From Megalonaias nervosa (Eukaryota > Mollusca > Bivalvia > Unionida > Unionidae), in NCBI GenBank assembly GCA_016617855.1, contig JAECUM010000810.1, positions 1 through 64,000 of the forward strand: a DNA stretch of 64,000 bases, written 5' to 3'. A program made the position numbers and the translations under genes. The notes under the pieces are model-generated. The model saw nothing but the letters and a program-made list of their open reading frames with translations, made no database searches and was not told the DNA's origin. This document shows, one piece after another, positions 1 to 7,996 of the stretch. How positions within the stretch are numbered: position 1 is the first letter of the stretch; each line of letters starts with the position of its first letter.

Positions 1-239
1 ATATAGATCTCTCTGGCCTTGCCATAAAGTACGCTCTGCAATAATTCAGTCCAATACTCTCTTGGCCATTTCGAATTCTCAGCAACTTTTTGAAAATGAA
101 TAAAATATTTGTCTACTTCCTTTTCACTAAAAGGGGGAACTAACTTGATATTTCCTAAAATGTTAAAATTTGAATTTGCACGGGAAGTGGAATCGTGCCT
201 ATCACTTGCCAGATCCAATTCTTTCATTCTAATTTGCAT
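1..239 (-). CDS. gag: Gag capsid segment, truncated by window edge (E1)
   Basis: The reading frame restarts at an internal Met (MQIRMKEL) one frame away from the gag N-terminal segment and runs off the window. It matches the first ~79 residues of the capsid region in E2 and E3 (motif LVPPFSEKEVDKYF, then a WPREYW-type motif). It is a partial copy, so nothing can be said about its downstream integrity. Confidence 0.8.
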   Translation of the reverse strand, partial: MQIRMKELDLASDRHDSTSRANSNFNILGNIKLVPPFSEKEVDKYFIHFQKVAENSKWPREYWTELLQSVLYGKAREIY

Positions 240-714
240 CTGTCTCTCTTTCCCTTTCTTCAAATTGCATTTGTTCCTTTTGTAATTCCATTTGCCTTTC
301 TTTTTCCCTTTCTTCTATTTGTCTTTGTTTTTCTCTTTCTTCTATTTGTATTTGTTCCTTTTGCAATTCTAATTGTCTTTCTTTTTCCCTTTCTTCTAAT
401 TGTAATTTCATTTGTTCATTCTGACTCTGAAGCTCGAGCTTCCTTAACTCTATTTCCATTTTTTTTTTTTTTAGTTCTAATTTCTTACTGTCAGAGTCTG
501 TCATAGACTTACTGACAGATGCCAAAACACTTTGGTCAAAAACATTCTGTCCTACCAAATATTGAATTAAAATTTTTTTGATTTCTTGCTTTGTCAAGGA
601 AGCTTTTGCTTCAGAAAGATCGTACTTTCTGGCAAGTTCAAGCAACTCATCCTTCTTCAGACTATCCAACTGTTCTTGAGATGGACTAGAAAGAAAACTC
701 TCCACTTTTGACAT
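229..714 (-). CDS. gag: Gag N-terminal segment, SAP-like head plus coiled coil (E1)
   Basis: This 161-aa frame begins at the first ATG after the primer site, about 105 nt downstream of it. Residues 1-50 resemble a SAP-like helix-turn-helix (motif LKKDELLELARKY). Residues ~75-160 are an E/Q/K/R-rich coiled coil built from repeats of the EEREKERQ type. The frame ends where a (GA)n tract in the DNA throws translation into another frame; the capsid part continues from 239 down to the window edge. The homologous segment in E3 has the same start and nearly the same sequence. A T-run at 459-472 adds a KKKK stretch. I judge it a broken gag, not a separate gene. Confidence 0.85.
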   Translation of the reverse strand: MSKVESFLSSPSQEQLDSLKKDELLELARKYDLSEAKASLTKQEIKKILIQYLVGQNVFDQSVLASVSKSMTDSDSKKLELKKKKMEIELRKLELQSQNEQMKLQLEEREKERQLELQKEQIQIEEREKQRQIEEREKERQMELQKEQMQFEERERETDAN

Positions 715-821
715 TGTGAAAGAAAGCCTGTTGTTTTCACTAAAATTTCAAATAAAATGAACTAGGGAATTTAAATTTCAATTTTTAGCCAATTTCATAT
801 ATCAGCCAAATTCATAGATCC

Positions 822-839
822 ATCCCGGACGAGCCCCCA
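822..839 (-). promoter_or_regulatory. Primer-binding site, tRNA-Pro (unit E1)
   Basis: The minus strand reads TGGGGGCTCGTCCGGGAT, complementary to the 3' 18 nt of tRNA-Pro. This is the primer site known from gammaretroviruses such as murine leukaemia virus. It lies 9 nt inside the LTR end. Confidence 0.92.
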
Positions 840-848
840 ATTTCTTTA

Positions 849-1805
849 TGTTACGTATCGGCTAGTTCAAAGTAACACAAAGAAAGAGTGAAGACAACAA
901 GCTTTGTAAAAAAAAAAAAAAATAATTGATTTCCCTAGAAAATACGGTGAAAAGGTAAATATGTGAAACAAGACTTACGATTTACGAAGAAGATCCAAAA
1001 ATATGTTCTAAATTTGTGAAAACACACAAGTCCTGTGAATAAACAGTTCTAAATTGATACAGTCTGAATCTCAGTTCCGATCCAAGATGGCGGATGACGT
1101 CAGACGAAAGCTAACACAGAATGTCCAGAATTTTCACTGTAAAGCACAATTTGTATTGTTCTGTTCCGATTTAGAAATAATTTCATCAAATGTCTTTGTC
1201 CAAAGCCAGTAGTGTTGTTCTCCAGGGAAAATAATTATTTAGAAAGTAGATAAAATACAGCTACCACCACTAACAACACACATGTTGTTCCCCGTACGAA
1301 TGCACAACTCTTTCCAGCACAGAAATACCTTTTCCTTAAGGTATTAGAGACTCTGTAAGATGTTATGATGTGACTCTCAAGTATAACTGACTACGACTAC
1401 GACCACGACTCTATGACTACCACTAAATATTTCTTACAGATAACTGAGCATTTAAAACAAGCTAATGCGTCATTACATGTATACACGCACGAAGCACACG
1501 TGTGATTTCGCAATCCATCTGGACATTACGAAAACCTAAACAAGTATCAGCCAATCATTTACATAGCTACTGCTGAATGTTTACTTGCGACGAATTTACT
1601 ATCATACAAAGCTCGTGTTTACACGAGTCACATTTACGTTTTAAATAAATACGATGTTTCTAACAAACTATTAGACCCATGCAAACATAATCATCATAAT
1701 AAAAATAACTACATTTAATGATGTAAAAATAAAATAAAAATGAAACAAAGAATTAGAAGAATTTAAATTTTAACACATATGTAATTTAACTACAGGGTCG
1801 TAACA
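849..1805 (-). repeat. LTR1 (957 bp) shared by E1 and E2
   Basis: The ends are a 7-bp inverted pair, TGTTACG and CGTAACA. The 3' side in element sense is followed by a 9-nt spacer and the primer site; the 5' side is preceded by a purine tract (1806-1815 on plus). It is about 10 bp shorter than LTR2 and LTR3 and has private changes: a 3-bp deletion beside the CRE motif and a 15-A block at 908-922. It contains AAGATGG (1084-1090) and TGACGTCA (1095-1102). Confidence 0.93.
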
Positions 1806-1815
1806 CTTTCCCCAT
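1806..1815 (-). promoter_or_regulatory. Polypurine tract of E2
   Basis: The minus strand reads ATGGGGAAAG directly before the TG of LTR1, the expected place for plus-strand DNA priming. E3 and E4 have one more G at 7842-7852 and 13881-13891. Confidence 0.8.
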
Positions 1816-1959
1816 AAAGAAAAAAGAAAGATTTATGTAATAAAGCTTTCTTTTTTACCAGATGTAAATTATACATGAGGTTTAAAAAAAAACAAAAAAC
1901 AGTTACATAAGAAGAACTCTTATGAATCTACACAAAAAGTGTATATGAAAATGACATTT

Positions 1960-3165
1960 CTATACACGGGAAAGTGCGTCTGCAATTAAATTATCTTTTC
2001 CTCTAATGTGCCTGATGTCAAGATTGTACTCTTGCAAAAATAAACTCCATCTCAACAGTCTTTGATTTTTATTTTTCATTCTGCTGATGAAAGTAAGGGG
2101 GTTGTGATCACTAAACACAACAACCGGAGAAGGAGCCGAGCTAACATAAACTTCAAAATGCTGTAATGCCAGTATTAAAGCTAAGCATTCCTTCTCGATT
2201 GTTGGGTAGTTTCTTTGGTGTTTATTTAATTTCTTAGAGAAGTAACACACTGGGTGTTCTACACCGTTTTTGTCATCTTGAAGCAAAACTGCTCCAACCC
2301 CAACATCACTTGCATCCACAGAAAGTTTGAATGGTTGACTGAAATCTGGAGCTGTTAAAACTGGGGCATTTTTCAGTATGGCTTTTAACCTATCGAAAGC
2401 CTCTTGACATTTTTTTTTTTTTTTTAACTTGTTTTTCTTTCTCAACAAGTTTGTCAGAGGTTCAGCAATATCAGAAAAATTAGAACAAAATTTGCGATAG
2501 TACCCAGCCATACCCAAAAATCGCATCAGCTGTTTTTTACTGACAGGCACAGGAAATTCAGAAATAGCCTTGACCTTAGTATCTATAGGCTTAATTTGAC
2601 CATGTCCCACCATATGTCCTAGAAAAGTAACACACGCACGGCAGAACTCACTTTTAGATAAATTAATAGTCAAATTTGCATCCGTGAGTCTGTCGAAGAA
2701 CTTCCGAATCGTGGCTAGATGTTCTTTCCAGGTGTTGTTGTAGATGATGACATCATCAATATAGGCCTCACAATTGTCTAGACCAGAAGTAATCATATTC
2801 ATAAGGCGTTGAAAAGTGCTTGGAGAACCCTTCATCCCAAATGGCATTACTTTATACTGGTAGAGTCCATCTGGAGTCACAAATGCCGAAATTTCTTTTG
2901 CTCTTTCCGTTAATGGAATTTGCCAAAAACCCTTCAGAAGGTCGAATTTAGTGACGTATTTGGCATCTCCAATTTTGTCGATACAATCGTCGACTCTTGG
3001 CAGTGGAAATGAGTCTGTTTTTGTCACACTGTTCACCTTCCTATAATTCGTACACATTCGGAAAGTTTTATCCGGTTTCGGAACAAGAATGCACGGTGAA
3101 CTCCAATCACTCTTGATGGGCTCTATAAAATCATTTTCCAGTAAATACTGAATCTCTTTTTTTAT
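1960..3165 (-). CDS. pol: Reverse transcriptase and RNase H part of pol (E2)
   Basis: In frame with the integrase ORF once the UAA at 3166-3168 is passed; 401 residues, 365 from the first Met at 3057. Counting from that Met: RT motif A FDLLKGFWQ (38-46), GMKGSPSTFQ (~74-83), catalytic YIDD (99-102), tether, then RNase H motif SVDAS with the first Asp at residue 248 (codon 2314-2316). The later IEKE, FSDHNPL and IADALSR motifs follow. All visible catalytic residues are kept, unlike E3 and E4. Residues 211-216 read LKKKKK where E3 and E4 have FLWTGK, because a 15-bp block became all T. The ORF ends about 150 nt before the polypurine tract. No env-like ORF follows. Confidence 0.93.
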   Translation of the reverse strand: MKKEIQYLLENDFIEPIKSDWSSPCILVPKPDKTFRMCTNYRKVNSVTKTDSFPLPRVDDCIDKIGDAKYVTKFDLLKGFWQIPLTERAKEISAFVTPDGLYQYKVMPFGMKGSPSTFQRLMNMITSGLDNCEAYIDDVIIYNNTWKEHLATIRKFFDRLTDANLTINLSKSEFCRACVTFLGHMVGHGQIKPIDTKVKAISEFPVPVSKKQLMRFLGMAGYYRKFCSNFSDIAEPLTNLLRKKNKLKKKKKCQEAFDRLKAILKNAPVLTAPDFSQPFKLSVDASDVGVGAVLLQDDKNGVEHPVCYFSKKLNKHQRNYPTIEKECLALILALQHFEVYVSSAPSPVVVFSDHNPLTFISRMKNKNQRLLRWSLFLQEYNLDIRHIRGKDNLIADALSRV

Positions 3166-6100
3166 TTATTTCTGTTTGAAAGGATTCATTCTGTATGGGT
3201 GTTGTTTCATGGGTTTCGAATCTACTATTTCAACGTCGTGAAAAATTTTGTTTGTCCTTGTAGGCACATCTGGAAACAAGTGCTCATATTCAGACAATAA
3301 TTGTTTAAGTTCACTCTTTTCTTGTTTTTGTAAATGAGGAAGTTTCTGGTCCAGATTTTCCATAACTTCCGAATTCCGAAGACTTGTTGTTCCAAGATTA
3401 GTAGAATCCAACTGAATTCCTTCATTCAAATCCTCAGCTGGTGGGACAGGTACAACTAAATTAATTGCATGATTTACCTGGCTATTTCTTTCAACATACT
3501 CCTTTAACATATTGATGTGGCACAGTTGTTTTGGTTTTCGTCTATCAGGAGTATTTATAATGTAATTTAAATCACTTATTTTCTTTTCAACCGTGTATGG
3601 ACCATAATATTTTGCCTGAAGAGGATTTTGTGGAATGGGCAAGAGAGCCAGGACTCTATCACCAGATTGAAAACTCCTATCCCTTGAATTTTTATCATAT
3701 CCTAACTTCATCTTTAATTGAGTAGAGTGCAAATTTGCTCTTGCGACCTCACAAGCCTTTGACAATTTAGACTTAAAATCAGAGACATAATCAAGAAGAT
3801 TAAGTTCTGTTTCTTCATTCGAAAGAATTTTCTCTTTCAATAACTTTAAAGGTCCACGCACAGTATGTCCAAATACCAGTTCAAAGGGAGTGAACCGAAG
3901 AGATTCCTGAACGGACTCTCTAACTGCAAACAAAAGTAAATGAATGCCTTCACCCCAGTCTTTACCTGTGTCAAAACAATATGATTTCATCATGTTTTTC
4001 AGAGTTTGATGAAATCGTTCCAAAGCCCCTTGGCTCTCAGGATGATAGGCAGATGATTTGAACTGTTTAATGCCCAATTCATGCATGACTTGCTGGAAAA
4101 TTCCAGGCATGAAATTTGACCCTTGATCCGATTGGACAAATTTGGGAAGGCCAAACTGAGTAAAGAACTTTATCAAAGCCTTTACTATATTTTTGGTTTT
4201 AATATTCCTCAAAGGAATTGCCTCTGGGAATCTTGTTGACGCACACATTATGGTCAACAAATATTGGTTGTCTGACTTGGTCTTTGGTAAGGGACCAACA
4301 CAATCTACCATAATTCTACTGAATGGTTCGTCAAATGCAGGAATTGGTTGCAAATGAACTTTAGGTATCTTTTGATTTGGTTTTCCTACAATTTGACACG
4401 TATGACAAGATCTACAAAACTTGCACACATCACTTTTGATTTTTGGCCAATAGAAGTGAGTCAAGATCTTGTGATACGTTTTATTTATCCCTAAATGACC
4501 AGCCATAGGAGTTTCATGGGCCGAACTAAGCATTTCCTGTCTGTAAGGTTTCGGAACCACAATCTGATATTTTACTGACCATTCGTCACTAGCAGGTACT
4601 TCAAGAGGTCTCCATTTTCTCATAAGAACTCCATTTTTAATGAAGCAACAGACAGGTACTTCAGTTGCTTCTTTTTCACTAACGGCCCACTGAAACAAAC
4701 AGGAGATCTCAGGATCCTTCTCCTGTTCGACGACAAGTGATTGTTGTTTATCACCCTGATCAGATAAAAGAGAATAAGTATTCAAAAGAGGATCACTATG
4801 ATCAATACCCTTTGACTGATCCAAACTAGAAGTGAAAGTGACCTCATCAAAAGTCTGACCAATACATGTGTCAGCTAAAGGAATACATTCCTTATCAAAA
4901 TCATTCTCAAGAGCTTTCTTTGCCATAGCTCTGGTAACTGCACAAGCTGGGAATAAATCAGGGATTTCTTTTTCAATAGGATCAACTTTCTGATCCAAAG
5001 AAGGCTTGTCAGTTACAAGTGGATTAACCACAACCTTGTCTCCAGCTAAGTCATTGCCTAGCAACAAATGAATGCCCTCAACGGGTAAAGTAGACACTAC
5101 ACCGACTGTCACAGGTCCTGAAACTAAGTCTGATGACAAATTAACAGAATGGAGAGGAACATTAACAAAGCCGCACTCTACTCCCTGAATGAGAACACTC
5201 TCATTAGAACAGGTCTTCTCAGAAGAAGGCAAAATACCTGACACTAAAAGACTCTGAGAAACTCCTGTATCCCTTAACATTTTAATAGGGATAGGATTGG
5301 CCAAATCACCCAAGAGTGATATAGAACCCTTCGACATGAATGGTTCAAAATTCTCCATAACACAATCAGACTGATGTTTTTCAAACCCAACAAATGTATT
5401 GTTTTCAATACATGACCGTGACCTTGACCTCTTAGTAATAAGAGCATTTGGGATAGGTCTATCTTGATACTGATGCCTATATTTCAATTTGAAGCAATCA
5501 GAAATGACGTGTCCTTTTTTCTTACAATAGGTACACGTAGGAATAGACAAGAATTTTGAATCAAGTCTCTCAGAGGTTTGATTTTTAGAATTTGTGCCAG
5601 ATTGAATTTTACTGAGAGTCGTATTTGGTTGAAACACCTTTCTATCAGTAGACTGCTGAGTGAAAGATTTGCTTACAGCAGGAACTTTATGAGTTAAAGA
5701 ATACTTCTCAGCAGCAAGAGCAGCATTTTCCAAGGTTTTGACCTCATGATCTTCAAGGTGATTTTTGATATCACTAGGAATACAGTTTTTAAACTCTTCA
5801 AGTAATACCAGTTGTTCGAGTCTTTCATAATCATGTTCAGTTTTCTCAGACAGACACCATCTCTTGAACAACTGTTCTTTTTCTCTAGCAAATTCAACAT
5901 AAGTGTGTCTAGTTTCTTTTTTGTAGTTTCTGAACTTTTGCCGATAAGCCTCAGGGATTAATTCATAACCCTTCAAGATGCATTCCTTAACCAAATCGTA
6001 ATCAGAACTTTGTTGTACTGACAGAGATATATAGATCTCTCTGGCCTTGCCATAAAGTACGCTCTGCAATAATTGAGTCCAATACTCTCTTGGCCATTTC

Positions 6101-6267
6101 GAATTCTCAGCGACTTTTTCAAAATGAATAAAATATTTGTCTACTTCCTTTTCACTAAAAGGGGGAACTAGCTTGATATTTCCTAAAGTGTTAAAATTTG
6201 AATTTGCACGGGAAGTGGAATCGTGCCTGTCACTTTCCAGATCCAATTCTTTCATTTTAATTTGCAT
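3166..6267 (-). CDS. gag-pol: Gag capsid-nucleocapsid, protease and integrase polyprotein (E2, 1033 aa)
   Basis: Domains in order: retroviral capsid-like region (30-195), whose part 105-190 (YRQKFRNY, EQLFKRWC, LVLLEEFKNCIP motifs) resembles a SCAN domain; CCHC knuckle (C245, C248, H253, C258); aspartic protease (DTG at 333-335, LLLGND at 401-406); integrase zinc finger (H584, H591, C621, C624); catalytic core D655, D714, E750 with DD-35-E spacing; GPY/F motif near 889-891; then the RT N-terminal linker. Putting integrase before RT is the Gmr1-like order. The protease reads DTGV where E4 has DTGA. The ORF ends in UAA at 3166-3168, where E3 has a Tyr codon; RT continues in the same frame. Confidence 0.93.
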   Translation of the reverse strand: MQIKMKELDLESDRHDSTSRANSNFNTLGNIKLVPPFSEKEVDKYFIHFEKVAENSKWPREYWTQLLQSVLYGKAREIYISLSVQQSSDYDLVKECILKGYELIPEAYRQKFRNYKKETRHTYVEFAREKEQLFKRWCLSEKTEHDYERLEQLVLLEEFKNCIPSDIKNHLEDHEVKTLENAALAAEKYSLTHKVPAVSKSFTQQSTDRKVFQPNTTLSKIQSGTNSKNQTSERLDSKFLSIPTCTYCKKKGHVISDCFKLKYRHQYQDRPIPNALITKRSRSRSCIENNTFVGFEKHQSDCVMENFEPFMSKGSISLLGDLANPIPIKMLRDTGVSQSLLVSGILPSSEKTCSNESVLIQGVECGFVNVPLHSVNLSSDLVSGPVTVGVVSTLPVEGIHLLLGNDLAGDKVVVNPLVTDKPSLDQKVDPIEKEIPDLFPACAVTRAMAKKALENDFDKECIPLADTCIGQTFDEVTFTSSLDQSKGIDHSDPLLNTYSLLSDQGDKQQSLVVEQEKDPEISCLFQWAVSEKEATEVPVCCFIKNGVLMRKWRPLEVPASDEWSVKYQIVVPKPYRQEMLSSAHETPMAGHLGINKTYHKILTHFYWPKIKSDVCKFCRSCHTCQIVGKPNQKIPKVHLQPIPAFDEPFSRIMVDCVGPLPKTKSDNQYLLTIMCASTRFPEAIPLRNIKTKNIVKALIKFFTQFGLPKFVQSDQGSNFMPGIFQQVMHELGIKQFKSSAYHPESQGALERFHQTLKNMMKSYCFDTGKDWGEGIHLLLFAVRESVQESLRFTPFELVFGHTVRGPLKLLKEKILSNEETELNLLDYVSDFKSKLSKACEVARANLHSTQLKMKLGYDKNSRDRSFQSGDRVLALLPIPQNPLQAKYYGPYTVEKKISDLNYIINTPDRRKPKQLCHINMLKEYVERNSQVNHAINLVVPVPPAEDLNEGIQLDSTNLGTTSLRNSEVMENLDQKLPHLQKQEKSELKQLLSEYEHLFPDVPTRTNKIFHDVEIVDSKPMKQHPYRMNPFKQK

Positions 6268-6744
6268 CTGTCTCTCTCTCTCTCCCTTTCTTCAAATTGC
6301 ATTTGTTCCTTTTGTAATTCCATTTGCCTTTCTTTTTCCCTTTCTTCTATTTGTCTTTGTTTTTCTCTTTCTTCTATTTGTATTTGTTCCTTTTGCAATT
6401 CTAATTGTCTTTCTTTTTCCCTTTCTTCTAATTGTAATTTCATTTGTTCATTCTGACTCTGAAGCTCGAGCTTCCTTAACTCTATTTCCATTTTTTTTAT
6501 TTTTAGTTCTAATTTCTTACTGTCAGAGTCTGTCATAGACTTACTGACAGATGCCAAAACACTTTGGTCAAAAACATTCTGTCCTACCAAATATTGAATT
6601 AAAATTTGTTTGATTTCTTGCTTTGTCAAGGAAGCTTTTGCTTCAGAAAGATCGTACTTTCTGGTAAGTTTAAGCAACTCATCCTTCTTCAAACTATCCA
6701 ACTGTTGTTGAGTTGGACTAGAAAGAAAACTCCACTTTGGACAT
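6252..6744 (-). pseudogene. gag: Gag N-terminal segment, broken (E2)
   Basis: Homologous to the 161- to 163-aa Gag head of E1 and E3. The expected ATG is at 6742-6744, but a 2-bp deletion right after it causes a stop within nine codons. The frame is open again from an internal Met at 6701 (149 aa): SAP-like motif, then the E/K/Q/R coiled coil. It leaves frame at the GA tract (about 6269-6287), so it does not fuse to the capsid ORF. Confidence 0.85.
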
Positions 6745-6847
6745 TCTTAAAGCCTGTTGTTTTCACTAAAATTTCAAATAAAATGAACTAGGGAATTTCA
6801 ATTTCAATTTTTAGCCAATTTCATATATCAGCCAAATTCATAGATCC

Positions 6848-6865
6848 ATCCCGGACGAGCCCCCA
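6848..6865 (-). promoter_or_regulatory. Primer-binding site, tRNA-Pro (unit E2)
   Basis: The same 18-nt tRNA-Pro complement as in E1, 9 nt from the end of LTR2. Confidence 0.92.
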
Positions 6866-6874
6866 ATTTCTTTA

Positions 6875-7841
6875 TGTTACGTATCGGCTAGTTCAAAGTA
6901 ACACAAAGAAAGAGTGAAGACAACAAGCTTTGTAAATTTTAACAAAAATAATTGATTTCCCTAGAAAATACGGTGAAAAGGTAAATATGTGAAACAAGAC
7001 TTACGATTTACGAAGAAGATCCAAAAATATGTTCTAAATTTGTGAAAACACACAAGTCCTGTGAATAAACAGTTCTAAATTGATACAGTCTGAATCTCAG
7101 TTCCGATCCAAGATGGCGGATGATGACGTCAGACGAAAGCTAACACAGAATGTCCAGAATGTTCACTGTAAAGCACAATTTGTATTGTTCTGTTCCGATT
7201 TAGAAATAATTTCATCAAATGTCTTTGTCCAAAGCCAGTAGTGTTGTTCTCCAGGGAAAATAATTACTTAGAAAGTAGATGAAATACAGCTACCACCACT
7301 AACAACACACATGTTGTTCCTAACACGTACGAATGAACAAACACCTCTTTCCAGCACAGAAATACCTTTTCCTTAAGGTATTAGAAACTCTGTAAGATGT
7401 TATGATGTGACTCTCAAGTATAACTGACTACGACTATGACCACGACTCTATGACTACCACTAAAAATTTCTTACAGGTAACTGAGCATTTAAAACAAGCT
7501 AATGCGTCATTACATGTACACGTGCACGGAGCACACGTGTGATTTCGCAATCCATCTGGACATTACGAAAACCTAAACAAGTATCAGCCAATCATTTACA
7601 TAGCTACTGCTGAATGTTTACTTGCGACGAATTTACTATCATACAAAGCTCGTGTTTACACGAGTCACATTTACGTTTTAAATAAATACGATGTTTCTAA
7701 CATACTATTAGATCTTGTTAACATAATCATCACCATAATAATAATAACATTTAGTGGCATAAAAATAAAATAAAAATGAAACAAAGAATTAGAAGAATTT
7801 AAATTTTAACACATATGTAATTTGACTACAGGGTCGTAACA
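6875..7841 (-). repeat. LTR2 (967 bp) shared by E2 and E3
   Basis: TGTTACG to CGTAACA ends. By eye it is identical to LTR3 over all 967 bp, so the LTR pair of E3 is very young or recently homogenised. It holds AAGATGG (7110-7116) and the palindrome TGACGTCA (7124-7131). At 6952-6957 it has TTGATT where solo copies elsewhere have TTTATT (AATAAA on the coding strand). Confidence 0.95.
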
Positions 7842-7996
7842 CTTTCCCCCATAAAGAAAAAAGAAAGATTTATGTAATAAAGCTTTCTTTTTTACCAGAT
7901 GTAAATTATACATGAGGTTTAAAAAAAAACAAAAAACAGTTACATAAGAAGAACTCTTATGAATCTACACAAAAAGTGTATATGAAAATGACATTT

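Larger units (their letters stand above)
1..1805 (-). mobile_element. Gypsy (Gmr1-like) unit E1: 5' LTR, leader and gag start, cut by window edge
   Basis: On the minus strand this is the 5' end of a retrotransposon unit: LTR1 (849-1805), a leader with the primer-binding site (822-839), then the start of gag (714 downwards). Position 1 aligns with 6029 in unit E2, so the rest of E1 lies left of the window. The LTR is shared with the upstream unit E2, which uses it as its 3' LTR. No target-site duplication separates the units, as expected for an array made by LTR-LTR recombination. Confidence 0.9.
849..7841 (-). mobile_element. Gypsy (Gmr1-like) unit E2, complete but mutated
   Basis: Unit with 5' LTR2 (6875-7841), primer site (6848-6865), gag-PR-IN-RT-RH, polypurine tract and 3' LTR1. 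Order on the minus strand: Gag head (about 6744-6252), capsid/CCHC/protease/integrase (6267-3166), RT and RNase H (3165-1960). Breaks: a 2-bp deletion just after the gag start, a frame change at the GA tract, and one in-frame UAA between integrase and RT. The IN and RT frames are otherwise continuous, so E2 has the best-kept pol of the array. Confidence 0.93.

Noticed and set aside
195..506. Hydrophobic plus-strand frames (FLFPFLL repeats) at 195-506, 6137-6538 and 12258-12575
   Set aside because: Antisense shadows of the Gag coiled coil on the minus strand.
1600..1960. An env-like third ORF after RNase H
   Set aside because: Only about 150 nt lie between the RNase H stop and the polypurine tract in each unit, and no ORF is present.
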